From contig OW204012.1 of the NCBI GenBank assembly GCA_934047225.1, positions 11,408,001 through 11,472,000 of the forward strand: DNA of 64,000 bases, in the 5' to 3' direction. Position 1 is the first letter of the stretch. Every line of letters starts with the position of its first letter. A program made the position numbers and the translations under genes. Shown here piece by piece: positions 46,401 to 58,000 of the stretch. The DNA comes from Ypsolopha sequella (Eukaryota; Arthropoda; Insecta; Lepidoptera; Ypsolophidae). The notes beneath the pieces were generated by a model, which worked only from the letters and a program-made list of their open reading frames with translations, had not been told where the DNA came from and searched no databases.

Positions 46401-46539
46401 GGCCACACTCTTAACTGAGTGATCTATCAACGTCCAGACTAAACGGCTGGACATAGGACCATAAAATGTGGACTGTGTAGGCTCCTTGTATGATGTAGAC
46501 ATCCGCTAAGAAGGGATTTTAGGATATTCCCATGGGATC

Positions 46540-46587
46540 GGGAGAAACGGGATTTACGCGAGCAAAGCCGCGGGACGTCCGCTAGTT
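46540..46587 (+). repeat. Helitron 3' end fragment
   Basis: Ends AAGCCGCGGGACGTCCGCTAG, the CTAG-type terminus. The 5' part is not recognised. Confidence 0.45.
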
Positions 46588-47011
46588 AAGGCTGCGCCGA
46601 GCGTAGAACGATTAGACACCTCACTTGTTCTCTCGTGGACGTTTTTTATCGTGGTCGTTTTTATTGAATTTAATAGAAAAAAATCATATTTCATTTACCA
46701 GACAAAATTTTAAAAATGTGAAACGGCCCAGTTGTATTTTATGACGTTTGTGATTGTCTTGAATTGTGGTGGAGACAAAAATCGACAGTTAAGTTATTAA
46801 AATTACTAAAACCCCAATACCTTTTTTATATTTTGGGCCTACTTTAGATAGATTTGTTTCTTACACCATAAGTAATTTTTAATATTCGCTGCGGCGGAAG
46901 TGTAGATACATTCTCTGTGATAATAAATATATATTTTATTTATTTATCATTGAAATATTATACAATAAATCAATTTAACAGTGACTGTCGTTTTAGATTA
47001 TTTTGCTCGGC

Positions 47012-47455
47012 GCCCTCTTAAGACTGTACCTGAGCCTAGAGCATGACCAACTCCAGTCTATCTAGGATTCGTTTGAAGAAATTCAGACTCTCCTTGTATT
47101 GAAAAAAAATATGTTTTGCACCCTCTTTTTTTTTTGGTTTTCAAACGTTCGCTTCAAGAACGCGGTTAAGAAATCAACTTGATTTTTTTTTTCATAAAAT
47201 AGTTAATAGTAATATGAAGGGATGTTACCTAAATCCAATATTTTTTCCCTACAAAATATTTCAGTATTAGCTAAAAACACACCAATTTGTTGTTTTGCTG
47301 CGTGATCACTAGTATTACGCGTCCAAGTACAAGAGGCCAAAGAGCCAAGATATAATCGCCTCTATGAAAAGCAAATAAGGTCTTTTCCATTAGACTTATT
47401 GTGCTGGACGGGTAATAAAAAAAGTTGCTAGGGTATGCCATCCTCTTAATTATAA
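47012..47455 (+). repeat. Dispersed repeat R1, copy 3
   Basis: Closely matches 5656-6170 but lacks about 70 bp present there after TTGAAGAAATTC. Confidence 0.75.
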
Positions 47456-47859
47456 ATATGTATAGGGATTATTTGAGATCTAATTGCGATTTCAACGTGA
47501 GCTAGTGCGCTTACCACTTCCTTCGCTTAAGCCAGGGATGGGCAAACTAAGGCCCGCGGGCCATCTCCGGCCCGCGAAACATTGCAATCCGGCCACGACC
47601 ATCGACCCAGAAGTTAATAATAATAGAATTTAAAACAAACTTGCACTTGCAGATAAGTGATCTTCCAATGTTGTTGAATTAGTTAATTTAGTTCATGTAC
47701 ATTTATTATTTTATTACATATATTTTTATAAGATTAAATTTGACTCGTAAAAAGTGTATTATGTATAGCTACTTTACAAAATAAATTATATGAATTTGAA
47801 TTTGAAACCTATGAGTCAATAAATAACTTTATTTCGAAAAATATAAATATTTACATTTT

Positions 47860-48652
47860 AAAAAAAAATTGAAATGTGCTTAAAGATTCAAAAACATGGC
47901 CCCCCATTAATACTGTTGTATCAAGTGGACTTGATTAAGGCGTTTAGAAAACAAAAAAGATGTATGCGGCTAATTTGTAATGCAGGGTTTAGAGATACAT
48001 GCAAACCTCTATTTAAGAAACACCATATACTACCATTGCCTTGCCTCTACATCCAAGAAATATGTCTTTTTGTCAAAAAGCATTCCAATTTATTTAAAAC
48101 AAGAGGTGAAATATCACAATACAAATGTACTCGCCGTTTAAACAACTTATACCTACCTAAATCTAAATTAACTATTTTTAGCAATAATGTTATGTATATG
48201 TGTGTAAAAATCTATAATAAATTACCAAACGATTTTAAAATGTTGCCATATCCCTTGTTCCATAGAAAGCTTAAAGATTCTTTACTATGTAGATAAATGT
48301 TTTTACACGGTCAAGGAATACCTAGGATACGAATAAATATAAATATTATTTGATTATGACATTTATAATATAAAGAACACTACAGACATTTTTTCATTGT
48401 AACTAGTTTGATATTCCTAGTTTTTTTTTTACATATTATATATTGACATATTTTCTTATTTAATTGACATACATATTTTATAATTATAATTATAATTATT
48501 CTTAATTTGTTTTTTGTTAGTGCATGATTTAAATATACAACCAAATATTTGTACGCCATGACATGGTTGAACTTGTTGGGACTGTAATTATATGTAACAT
48601 CCATTGTAAACCCGAATTCTCACAAATAAACGATTTACTTACTTACTTACTT
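47860..48652 (+). mobile_element. 5'-truncated Jockey/CR1-type LINE with (TTAC)n tail
   Basis: The ORF fragment 47874-48296 is followed by an AT-rich 3' UTR and AAATAAACGATTTACTTACT with repeated TTAC units. Confidence 0.8.
47874..48296 (+). pseudogene. LINE reverse transcriptase C-terminal fragment
   Basis: Contains KQKRCMRLICNAGFRDTCKP, LPLPCLYIQEICLFVKKHSN, YKCTRRLNNLYLP and VKIYNKLPNDFKML. The order (F/LQKRAIRxI, PSLYIxE, N-x-LP) is the usual end of Jockey/CR1-like reverse transcriptase ORFs. The catalytic part is absent. Confidence 0.85.
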
Positions 48653-48840
48653 GGTAAATATTGGCCCGCGCAGGAAAAAGTTTGCCCATCCCTGGCTTAA
48701 GTCAAGACAGCAAAAAATACCTACAACAAACTAGTACAGAGAGACTCAAAACTATCTTTGTTACCACAGTGGTCAGCCAAATTAGTTACCATTCCGAATT
48801 CGCCAAAAACGAACGCGTTCAAAATAATTATTTTTCAAAA

Positions 48841-49084
48841 ATGGAATTTCGGTTTCTTTTTTCTTTTTTATTCCTTTTGGCTGCCATCGACTTCTCTAAA
48901 GCTAGTGATGCGAAAAGAGGTTTAATATTTTTGGAAAATCTTTTAGAATCTAAATTTAGTGAATACACTTCTAGTTTTACGCAATGGTTGGAGGATTACA
49001 ATGATAAAAATATAGGGAAGAGTGATTTAGGGAGACTTATGCATTACGAAGAAATTAAACCAAAGCTGGAAGAAGAAGGCAGAT
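48841..49084 (+). CDS. Exon 1 of the Osiris-like gene (start codon and signal peptide)
   Basis: The ATG at 48841 follows CAAAA. I chose it over the upstream in-frame reading because a clear signal peptide begins exactly here, while the upstream part reads through hAT terminal sequence. It encodes 81 residues plus one nucleotide of codon 82. The donor GTAAGT begins at 49085, and the open frame stops shortly beyond it, as expected for intron sequence. Confidence 0.85.
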
Positions 49085-52000
49085 GTAAGTACCAATTTTA
49101 TTACTGTAGATAGATAGATAGATAAAAACTTTATTCAATGCTTCTTACAAAAAAAAACACAAAAATACACATTTAGAGCTTAAAATATAACAAATACATT
49201 AGAATCCTTAAAATAATAACGATTTTTGACACAGAGGCTGAAAGGGCGCTGGCTCAGCATACGCCACAGAATAATCTGTGACACTGATATTCTGCCAGTA
49301 CTATGCATTAAAAAGATCTATGTCGGTTATTCAAATTAAATATTAAGACAATAAAGCCAATTCTGAAGGCTTAAATTTTAGTTTTAGTGCTGTCAAAGCT
49401 TAAAATTTTCCAAAGAAAAGCTTCTAATCCTAACTCTTAAGAGGCTATGCGAATTTTATTTTTGTCACTGTCACTCCAAGCGAAAAATCGCGGAGTGCGA
49501 GAGGGGCGGATTCAGGGCAAAAAGGAAAAAGTTGGTTTTATATTTTTATTAAATAAACTAAAATAGCTAGCAAATTTTCAAATATCATATCTCTAGATAT
49601 TGTTGAAACACCCCTAATAAAATATGTTTGAATTCTGTATATGGTTTCTATTCGTCAAACGAGGAGAAAAAGTGTGTTCGAAGACCTCATTTCAACAATT
49701 ATTTCTATCGAGGAAAATTTATCCAAACATGTTTTCCAATTTCAAAACCCTAGATCATATAGTCATATACCAGAAATTTATTACAATTTTCCGTGTATTT
49801 CATGAAATACACAGAAAAAAACACCCGTATTTTTTTCGCATATCGCCTTAAGGACTATTTTGTATAGAAGAAAATTTAGTTTTGACAGCACTAAAACTAA
49901 CATTAAAGCCTTCAGAATCGGCTTTAATGAACTTATAAAATATACAATTTTACATAAGACAATTGCTACAATTACTAATTTCCGTGACTCTTTGATCATT
50001 AGCAAATTTGGAATAGGAAGGGTAAATATACTTATGTAACATGAAATAACTGCATGGATACTTTTAAGAAAATAACAGTAAAGAAAGAAAATATACGATA
50101 TATTTCGACTCTCTAAATTGAGCAAAAGCAGCAGTAGCTCAAGGGTAGAACGCTGACCTCTCAATCTTGAGATCCAGGTTCGATTCCCGCGGGTCTACCG
50201 CGTAATTCTCATTTTCATCAACATCAACTTGAGATTGAAATTTGTCGTGCGTGCGACGACGCCCGCCTAACATGCCATCTCTTTTGTACGCGTTGAATTT
50301 CGCATGCATTTGCTTGAAGTTGATACAAATGAGAATTACGCGGTAGAGCCCCCGGTCGGGCATGCATCAATGAGTTTTTCGGAATTTATGTGCATAATAA
50401 AGCCGATTCTGAAGGCTAAAATTTTAGTTTTATTGCTGTCAAAACTAAATTTTCTTCGATTCAAAACAGTCCTTAAGAGTTAAGATTAGAAGCTAAATTT
50501 CTTTGGAAAATGTTGAGCTTTGACAGCACTAAAACTAAAATTAAAGCCTTCAGAATTGGCTTTAGTATGTGTTTTACTTACCCCTAGTGGGTGGTTCCCA
50601 TTTGTTCTATAGAACTGACGTTAGCAGGACAAAATGGACAACTTTGTCTCATTTTTAGGGTTCCGTACCCCAAGGGTAACCAACGGGACCCTATTAATAA
50701 GACTCCGCTGTCCGTCTGTCTGTCCGTCTGTCACCAGGCTGTATCTCATGAACCGTGATAGTTAGACAGTTGAAATTTTCACAGATGTATTTCTGTTGCC
50801 GCTATAACATCAAATACTAAAAAAACAGAATTAAATAAATATACAACAAACGTGATTTTTTTGCCGTTTTTATAAATAATGGTACGGAACCCTTCGTGCG
50901 CGAGTCCGACTCGCACTTGTCCGGTCTTTTATTTTTGTTTAGGCATAGAGATGTACAAATAGTTGCTGACCTACTCAACTAATATTAAAAATATTAAAAA
51001 TTATATTACCAGGAATACCCCACTATCCGCCGGATAGTATCCGGAATCTATCAGGATTCTCGGCCGTGGCAAAATCTTCGACCAAAATAAAATAAATGGA
51101 CGGGCCATAGCGTACAGATTTTTGAAGTCTGTAAAGTGAGCGCCGGCTCTCACTTCATCTCTGTCTCTGTCTGTTAGAAGAGTGACACGTACGCTTATTA
51201 TTACATGCCATCCAAATAACTGACGAAAAAATACCTTCTTGTGCATTTACAAAGTGCAAAAAGCAAAATAAACATAAAAATAAAAATTAGGTATTGAAGT
51301 ATATATCCAATTGCTGAGACTCGTTATGAGTGAGCAAATTGTAAAGACAAGGCCCGTCCATTCATTTTATTTTGGTCGAAGGGCAAAATGCATATAGTTA
51401 TCAGAAAGTGATTAAATTTTTTGTATACTTCATGAATTACACAGAAAAGAAACAGCCCTCTTTCATTTACCTAAGGGTCGGTGTTCCGAGATTCGGGGTT
51501 CGGGGTTATGGCTTTTTAAGACGGTAAAAATTAAAATTTCTGAACAAAATAAATACCACATGTTACCTTACAAGATGAAGTGCAGGTTCATTAAAAAAAA
51601 TCACGGCAATAATGTATAGTAACTTCAGAAAAAAAACAGGAATTTCAAGAAAATCTCTTGAATAGCATTGCAGCGCTACGGGTGTAACCTGAACTTGACA
51701 TCCTGTTTTTTTTTTTTCTGAAGTTACTATACATTAGTGCAAAGATTTTTTTTAATGAACCTGTACTTCATCTTGTAAGGTAACAAGTGGTATTTATTTT
51801 GTTCAGAAATTAATATTTTACTGTCTTAAAAAGCCATAACCCCGAACCCTGTTTTGCCCAATCTCGGAACTCCGACTCTTAAGGTTTAACTTTGTTTGGA
51901 CCATATCATGACTAATTATGCATTAAATTTGAAACTCATGCTTTATAAACCTCATTAATACTGAATTATTAGTGTTAACTGTCACATACTAACATTTTTT

Positions 52001-55000
52001 TCAATTTTTTACTTCGAAACAAGAAATACAAAGTTAAGTTATGCACTTGGTGCTAAGCGACTGACGTTCAATTTTAACCAAAATGTAATATAGTAATAAA
52101 TAGAACAGAAATCTGTACAAAAACCTATTTTTTATTTTTTAGAGAATAGTTTAAAACTAATAGTATATTTCGTGACGAGTATAAAATGGCGGATTTTCTT
52201 ATCCGAGGAATGAAGCTAGCTCACGTCGAAAGCTTACATTCCGAGGGGTAAGGAAACACATTTTTAACCGTTGCGAAGGATGCTTATTCTACTACCTGAT
52301 TTATGTATTAAAATATTTAATTTTTCCTTTCAAATTTAATGTATTTTATGACTTTGCAAAGCGCGGCGTGGTTTTTCCAGGCTTCGTCCGGCGGCTTTTA
52401 TTTATGGCCAGTATCATTTTGCAAAAAAAGATTGTCAGACGCGAAATAATCGATTATGTCGTGAATCGGAACGCAGAGAATTTCGATTGTAAAGACAAAC
52501 TAAAGACGTCAAAAAGAACCTAATTTAGCATGAAATGAAGACAAATGAAATTTCAATACGATATTTCAAACTGACCTGATAGTCATTCCGCGACGGGGCC
52601 CGGAAAGTTCGATTTTCAAAACTAATTTCGAGTATTAAATGGAACTTTTTCATAAAGGTAGTAGAAAAATTTTTTTCAAAGTGTCATTTTACTTTTTTAT
52701 TATGATACTTAAATTATATGTCACTATTTTTTACATTCGACTGATGACGGCCCCGTACCGAGGGCCGAAATATATCGAGTTATAATTTTTTTTAATTGTT
52801 TTTGTACTAATATATAATCAAAAGCTCATAAAAGTAAAGTATAATATATTAATAAATAGAACAGTAATAGTAAAACCAAATTGCGGAGAAATCCTAGTTC
52901 ATACAAACGAAATACCAAAACCATTTGTAAATCATAGCGTATTCATTCCGATTGCATTATAGAATATCTAGGGTCTCAAATATATATTAAATAAGGATAC
53001 AGATTTGAATATGGAATACGAGAAAAGCTTTCCATGCAAATTTTTCATGCTAATATCCATCCATCCATCAGCCTAGTTCGTCCACTGCTGGACATAAGCC
53101 TTCTCAGGACTTTGCCACTCCCGGCGGTCATCCTGGAAGAATTGCCCATACTCACACACGCTAGGCAGGCGGGTTGGAGAGCGCGGTGCCGGAACCCTCC
53201 CACTAGTGGCGCCGCTGCCCGTCACCAGTCTGTTCCATATAAGGCCTGGCTATTAGGGATATACCGCCATTCATCGGTCCCAGACATGGTGGGCCTCCTG
53301 GTTTTTTGCCTGTGAGCTGTTCTCTTACTCTCCCCCGAATTACTTCGAGGGGGTCTCCAAGTAAGATGGTGGTACCTCCACAGTCGAGCCCGGCATCAGC
53401 TCTCCCACCTTGTAAAATTTCGTCTTTATATCAGTGTCCTTTCAGAATAATATATTTGGGAACCTAGATATTTTGTAATCCAACCGAAATAAACACACAC
53501 TATCCTAAGAATGTCTATGATTTACAAATAAATGGTTTTGGTATTTCGTTTGTACATGGTTTGTATGAACTAGGATTGCTCCGCAGTGTTGTCATTGTAA
53601 AATTTCGAGTTGCCGTATCTAAAGTTTCAAATTGGCGTATTTATGGAAAAAAAAAAACAAAAATAATCACTATTATATTTATTGAAGAACTGTTTATTAT
53701 ATAAATAAATTAAAATGCCGTATTTCATAATACGATACGTGAAAAGCCTGCCGTATAATCTGAAAAAAGTCATAGAATGCCGTATATTACGGCAATGAGC
53801 GTTTTTCTCGTTGTTTTTTTTTCTTAGTTCTTTGCTTTTCTCCAGACGGCGCTGTCCATGTCACCATAGATAAAATGTGTTTCGTAGCAATCAATGTCAA
53901 AGTGGTTTCTCTTTTGTTTGGAATAGGTGCAAATTTTGTCTTTGATTCTGTTGCTAAAGAATATGACAGTGCCATCTATGAATCTTATTTAACACTAAAT
54001 TTGACATAAGGAAAAACTCTCATTGCCGTATGAATAACAACACTGCCGCAGGCCTCTTAATGCATCTTGTCGTGTGGGTAAGTAGCAGATTCACTTCTTA
54101 ATTTAATTTTAATTCTACCACTTATATGGCCATCAAAATAAGAGCGACAAGAATGCAACTTAAATCATGATGAAATTTATGTACTATTGTAAAGCTAAAT
54201 TGTTGTAGACAGTTCCGTCTTTTCCATAAGGGCACGGGGGCACTAGCCCAGGGCCCCCAGTTTCACGGGGCCTCAGAGTGCTTACATTTTTGAATGACAA
54301 TTTCCCTATATTTACACCAAATAACGCAGATATCACTACATAGTATAAAACAAAGTCGTTTCCCGCTGTCTGTCCCTATGTATGCTTAGATCTTTAAAAC
54401 TACGCAACGGATTTTGATGCGGTTTTTTTAACAGATAGAGTGATTCAAGAGGAAGGTTTATATGTATAAAACATGCCCGTGTAAAGCCGGGGCGGGTCGC
54501 TAGTAAACAATATGCATAATTTCATATAAATAAAATAGCCACATCTATTTTACCTTTTTGTTCGGACGGTTTTGCAACAATTTTTGTCTTTCTTTATATT
54601 TGTACATTTTAAGCTCATATTATTTACAGTTCCATCGATATTTTGAATTTACACATAGCTTATAATTTCATTAAACATAACTAATAAATACACACCACAC
54701 TGATGTTTTCATCAAAAGGGCCCCTCAAACTCAGTGTGCCCTAGGGTCCCTGCATGGCCTAAGACGACCCTGATTTTAGACCTCGAGTACAAACGTTTCA
54801 AAAGTTGATCTACAGTTTGTACCTAGCCGATAGAACCAAACCACAATATGTGTCACCACACCACAATATAGCGGTTCGATTTTAGTGATCTTTCAGATTT
54901 TTTTCTCGATTACAAATTATTGATCACTAGCGACCCGCCCCAGCTTCGCACGGGTGCAATGCTGATATTTAATATACTACAGTATTTAAGGTACTTAATT

Positions 55001-58000
55001 GGAAAAGGATTATTGCTGTATTGCTTAATCGCTTCGTAAATAAGCCATTATTTCTCGTAAAAAGTAAAGGATAAAAAATGGCTATTGTGGGTTATCCCTA
55101 AGAGATAGACATATACCATTGAAAAAATTTTTGTAGACCTTTTTATGGTGTACAATACTGTAGTACATTATTTTGATCTATCTCGTAGGGTTCAGCCAGC
55201 GTTTGCAATATAAGCGCAAAAAAATGTGTTTATTTACGACATCACATCAGAAACCTCTAAAATTATCAGTGTTTTTCTATTACATAATGCATGTATTATT
55301 CATAGAAACCTTCCTCTTGAATCTCTATATCTATTAAAAAAAACGCATCAAAAACCGTTGCGTAGTTTTAAAGATCTAAGCATACATAGGGACAGATGGA
55401 CAGCGTGAAGCGACTTTGTTTTATACTATGTAGTGATAGTGATAGTGATAACTATTATACCAAGCCACTTTACCAAAGAAATATAAAATACTAGCATTTG
55501 TCCGTGGCTTCGCCCGCGTTGATTAAGTTTTTGTTTAGTCGTATCGAATCTGTAAATATTTTTAATATGTCTTTGGAGGTCTTTGATAACTGGGGCTCTA
55601 CCGCGTAATTCTCATTTGTATCAACTTCAAGCAAATGCATGCGAAATTCAACGCGTGCAAAAGAGATGGCATGTTAGGCGGGCGTCGTCGCACGCACGTC
55701 AAATTCCAATCTCAAGTTGATGTTGATGAAAATGAGAATTACGCGGTAGACCCACTGATTTAATCCCCTAGTATAGTATGTTTCGAGAGACTAAAGGCTG
55801 AGCCGTGTCTCTGAACGACACTATTTCTTGTTCCCATGGGAACTGATTTATGGGACAAAAAGTAACCTATGTCCTATTCCAGGTCTCGAACCATATTTGT
55901 GCAAAGTTTCAGCTCAATCGGTTAAGTAGTTACGGCGTCAAGAAGTAACAAACATCCATCCATCCAAACTTTCGCATTTATAATTAGTGGGATGGGATGT
56001 GATGGGATGGGATGGGATGTGGAGTAATCAGTGAGTGCATCCCACTTTAGAAGCAGTCACTTTTTTTTTTACATATCGCCTTAAGGTGGGCCATGCCGCT
56101 CACCTGCCATATAAATGCTTTAGGCGTTTGTGACGTCCTGATGACTTTGATCTCAATGAAACTTTGCACACTTTTTTATATATATTTTTGCCTTCCCCCC
56201 ACACCGCACTCCGACCCATCTCTCATCAAGAGGTGCAAGATGGCGAGATATTCAAATAGCGCCGAATTTGTGAAATGGTTTCAGGTGAAAACTGTTTTCC
56301 ATGAAACGGTAACTGTTTATTTATAGAAAAGTGTATAAACCTAGTCTTATTTACATGAACGACGTCTGTATTTCTCTTTTTTTTTATTTCCAGTATACAT
56401 AAAAATTAGACAACTTGCTAAACTTTGCGTAAAAACGAGGCAATATTCACGAATTCACGATATCCTGACAGCTATTATGATGGTGTTTCATAAAATTTAG
56501 CTTTTTAGGTTAACTATATAGAGACGTAGTTAGATGTCACTAGATAATAATTATAAAAAAAATATGAAGAAAATAAGCTGTTGACTTCACAATCAGGTTT
56601 TACCTTTTTATTTTATTTATTTATTTATTACACTTTTTGTACCTTTATAAATATATTATATTTAACTTTTACGAGCTTTTGATTACTACTATTATTAAAA
56701 CAATTGAAAAAATTATAATTCGATATATTTCGGCCCTCGGTATGGGGCCGTCATCAGTCGAATGAGCAATTAAAAATGTTGTACCTTTACAAACATAATT
56801 TACAACACTATTTCACATAAAAGACAGACTTTGTGTATAAAGGCGGCACTTATTGCTAATAGCAATATAAATATATTGTATGAATCTCGACAAAAATCCA
56901 GGCGTAATGGGGCCTCTTAAAGGCCCGTATAACGTCAAATGCAACACTTCAAATGACCATTTCACATCGTGTAACTTGGTCAATCGGTTTAATAAAAATA
57001 ATATAAATAGGTCTAATCTAAATATCTAAGAAAAAACGCAAAAGCTGTAAGTTCACTTGATAGAAAAAAATACGAAGTTACCTCTAAATTTCATGTTTTT
57101 TGAGTGTTAAAGGGAGTTCCTTAAAATATACAGCCTTGAAATTTATATTAAAAATAAGTGACCAATATAACCCCCGTCCAAACATCTAAGAATATTTTAA
57201 ATAATTTCATCTAGGCGCGGTAAGCACGAGCTTGACGTAGGAAAAAGACATGATCTTGCTAAGTTTCTTGCCCTTCTTGGCAAGGCTAATCGAATGGGCA
57301 GAGGTAGGCATGTATTTATATAATATGTAACCTATTAGTATGAGTATATAGGATGTGATTTGGTCGGCCGCCTAGATTCGTGCTGGGGACTCGGTTGGTG
57401 ATCATTGAACCTTGTTCCTGGTCCCTGGCCGGGTCTCCGGTATGGGTTCGGGCGGTTGATTGGATTTCACCTTGTATAATATAGATCATTTTAATCATAT
57501 ATATACTTGGGTATATACTGGTGGCTTGGTAAGTGATCAGTATCATGCATCAATAACAATTTTGGTGAAATTCGTAAAATGAAATTTCGACTCCCCATAG
57601 TGATTCATGCGGGACTGGAACCGAATTTATATGGGAAGCCGAAATTTCATTATACGAATTTCACAAAAATTGTTACTGATCCAAGATACTGATCACTTAT
57701 CAAGCCTCCAGTATAAATTTGGACGATGATCAAAAAGTCACCTTGTATATGATTTATACTTGCGATTGTCATAATCTTGATAAAAACACTTGTACTATTT
57801 CACAATATCACTCTTTTATTAATCCAACCGGTTTCGCCTTACGGCATTATCAAGGAGCTGTTAGATATAATAATATTAATAATATTTATTGCTTATTTAT
57901 TATATTTAACAGCTCCTTGATAATGCCGTAAGGCGAAACCGGTTGGATTAATAAAAGAGTGATATTGTAAAACAGTACAAGTGTTTTTATCAAGAGTATA

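Larger units (their letters stand above)
47533..48694. mobile_element. hAT element (1162 bp) carrying retroelement insertions
   Basis: Ends CAGGGATGGGCAAACT and AGTTTGCCCATCCCTG with one extra A run. The flanks GCTTAAGC (47525-47532) and GCTTAAGT (48695-48702) match in 7 of 8 bases, fitting a hAT duplication. Nested inside are a GAATTT-tail fragment (47693-47806) and a truncated LINE (47860-48652). It ends 147 bp before the start codon of the Osiris-like gene. Confidence 0.85.

Noticed and set aside
48661..48840. Upstream in-frame extension of the Osiris-like exon 1
   Set aside because: The added residues come from the hAT end and its flank; a signal peptide starts precisely at the 48841 ATG.
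50129..50197. Possible functional tRNA gene with perfect B box
   Set aside because: The acceptor stem does not pair and there is no clean anticodon arm. Better explained as a SINE head or pseudogene.
56093..56326. 77-residue open frame in intron 1
   Set aside because: No splice sites joining it to the gene in phase that I could support, and no recognisable motif.
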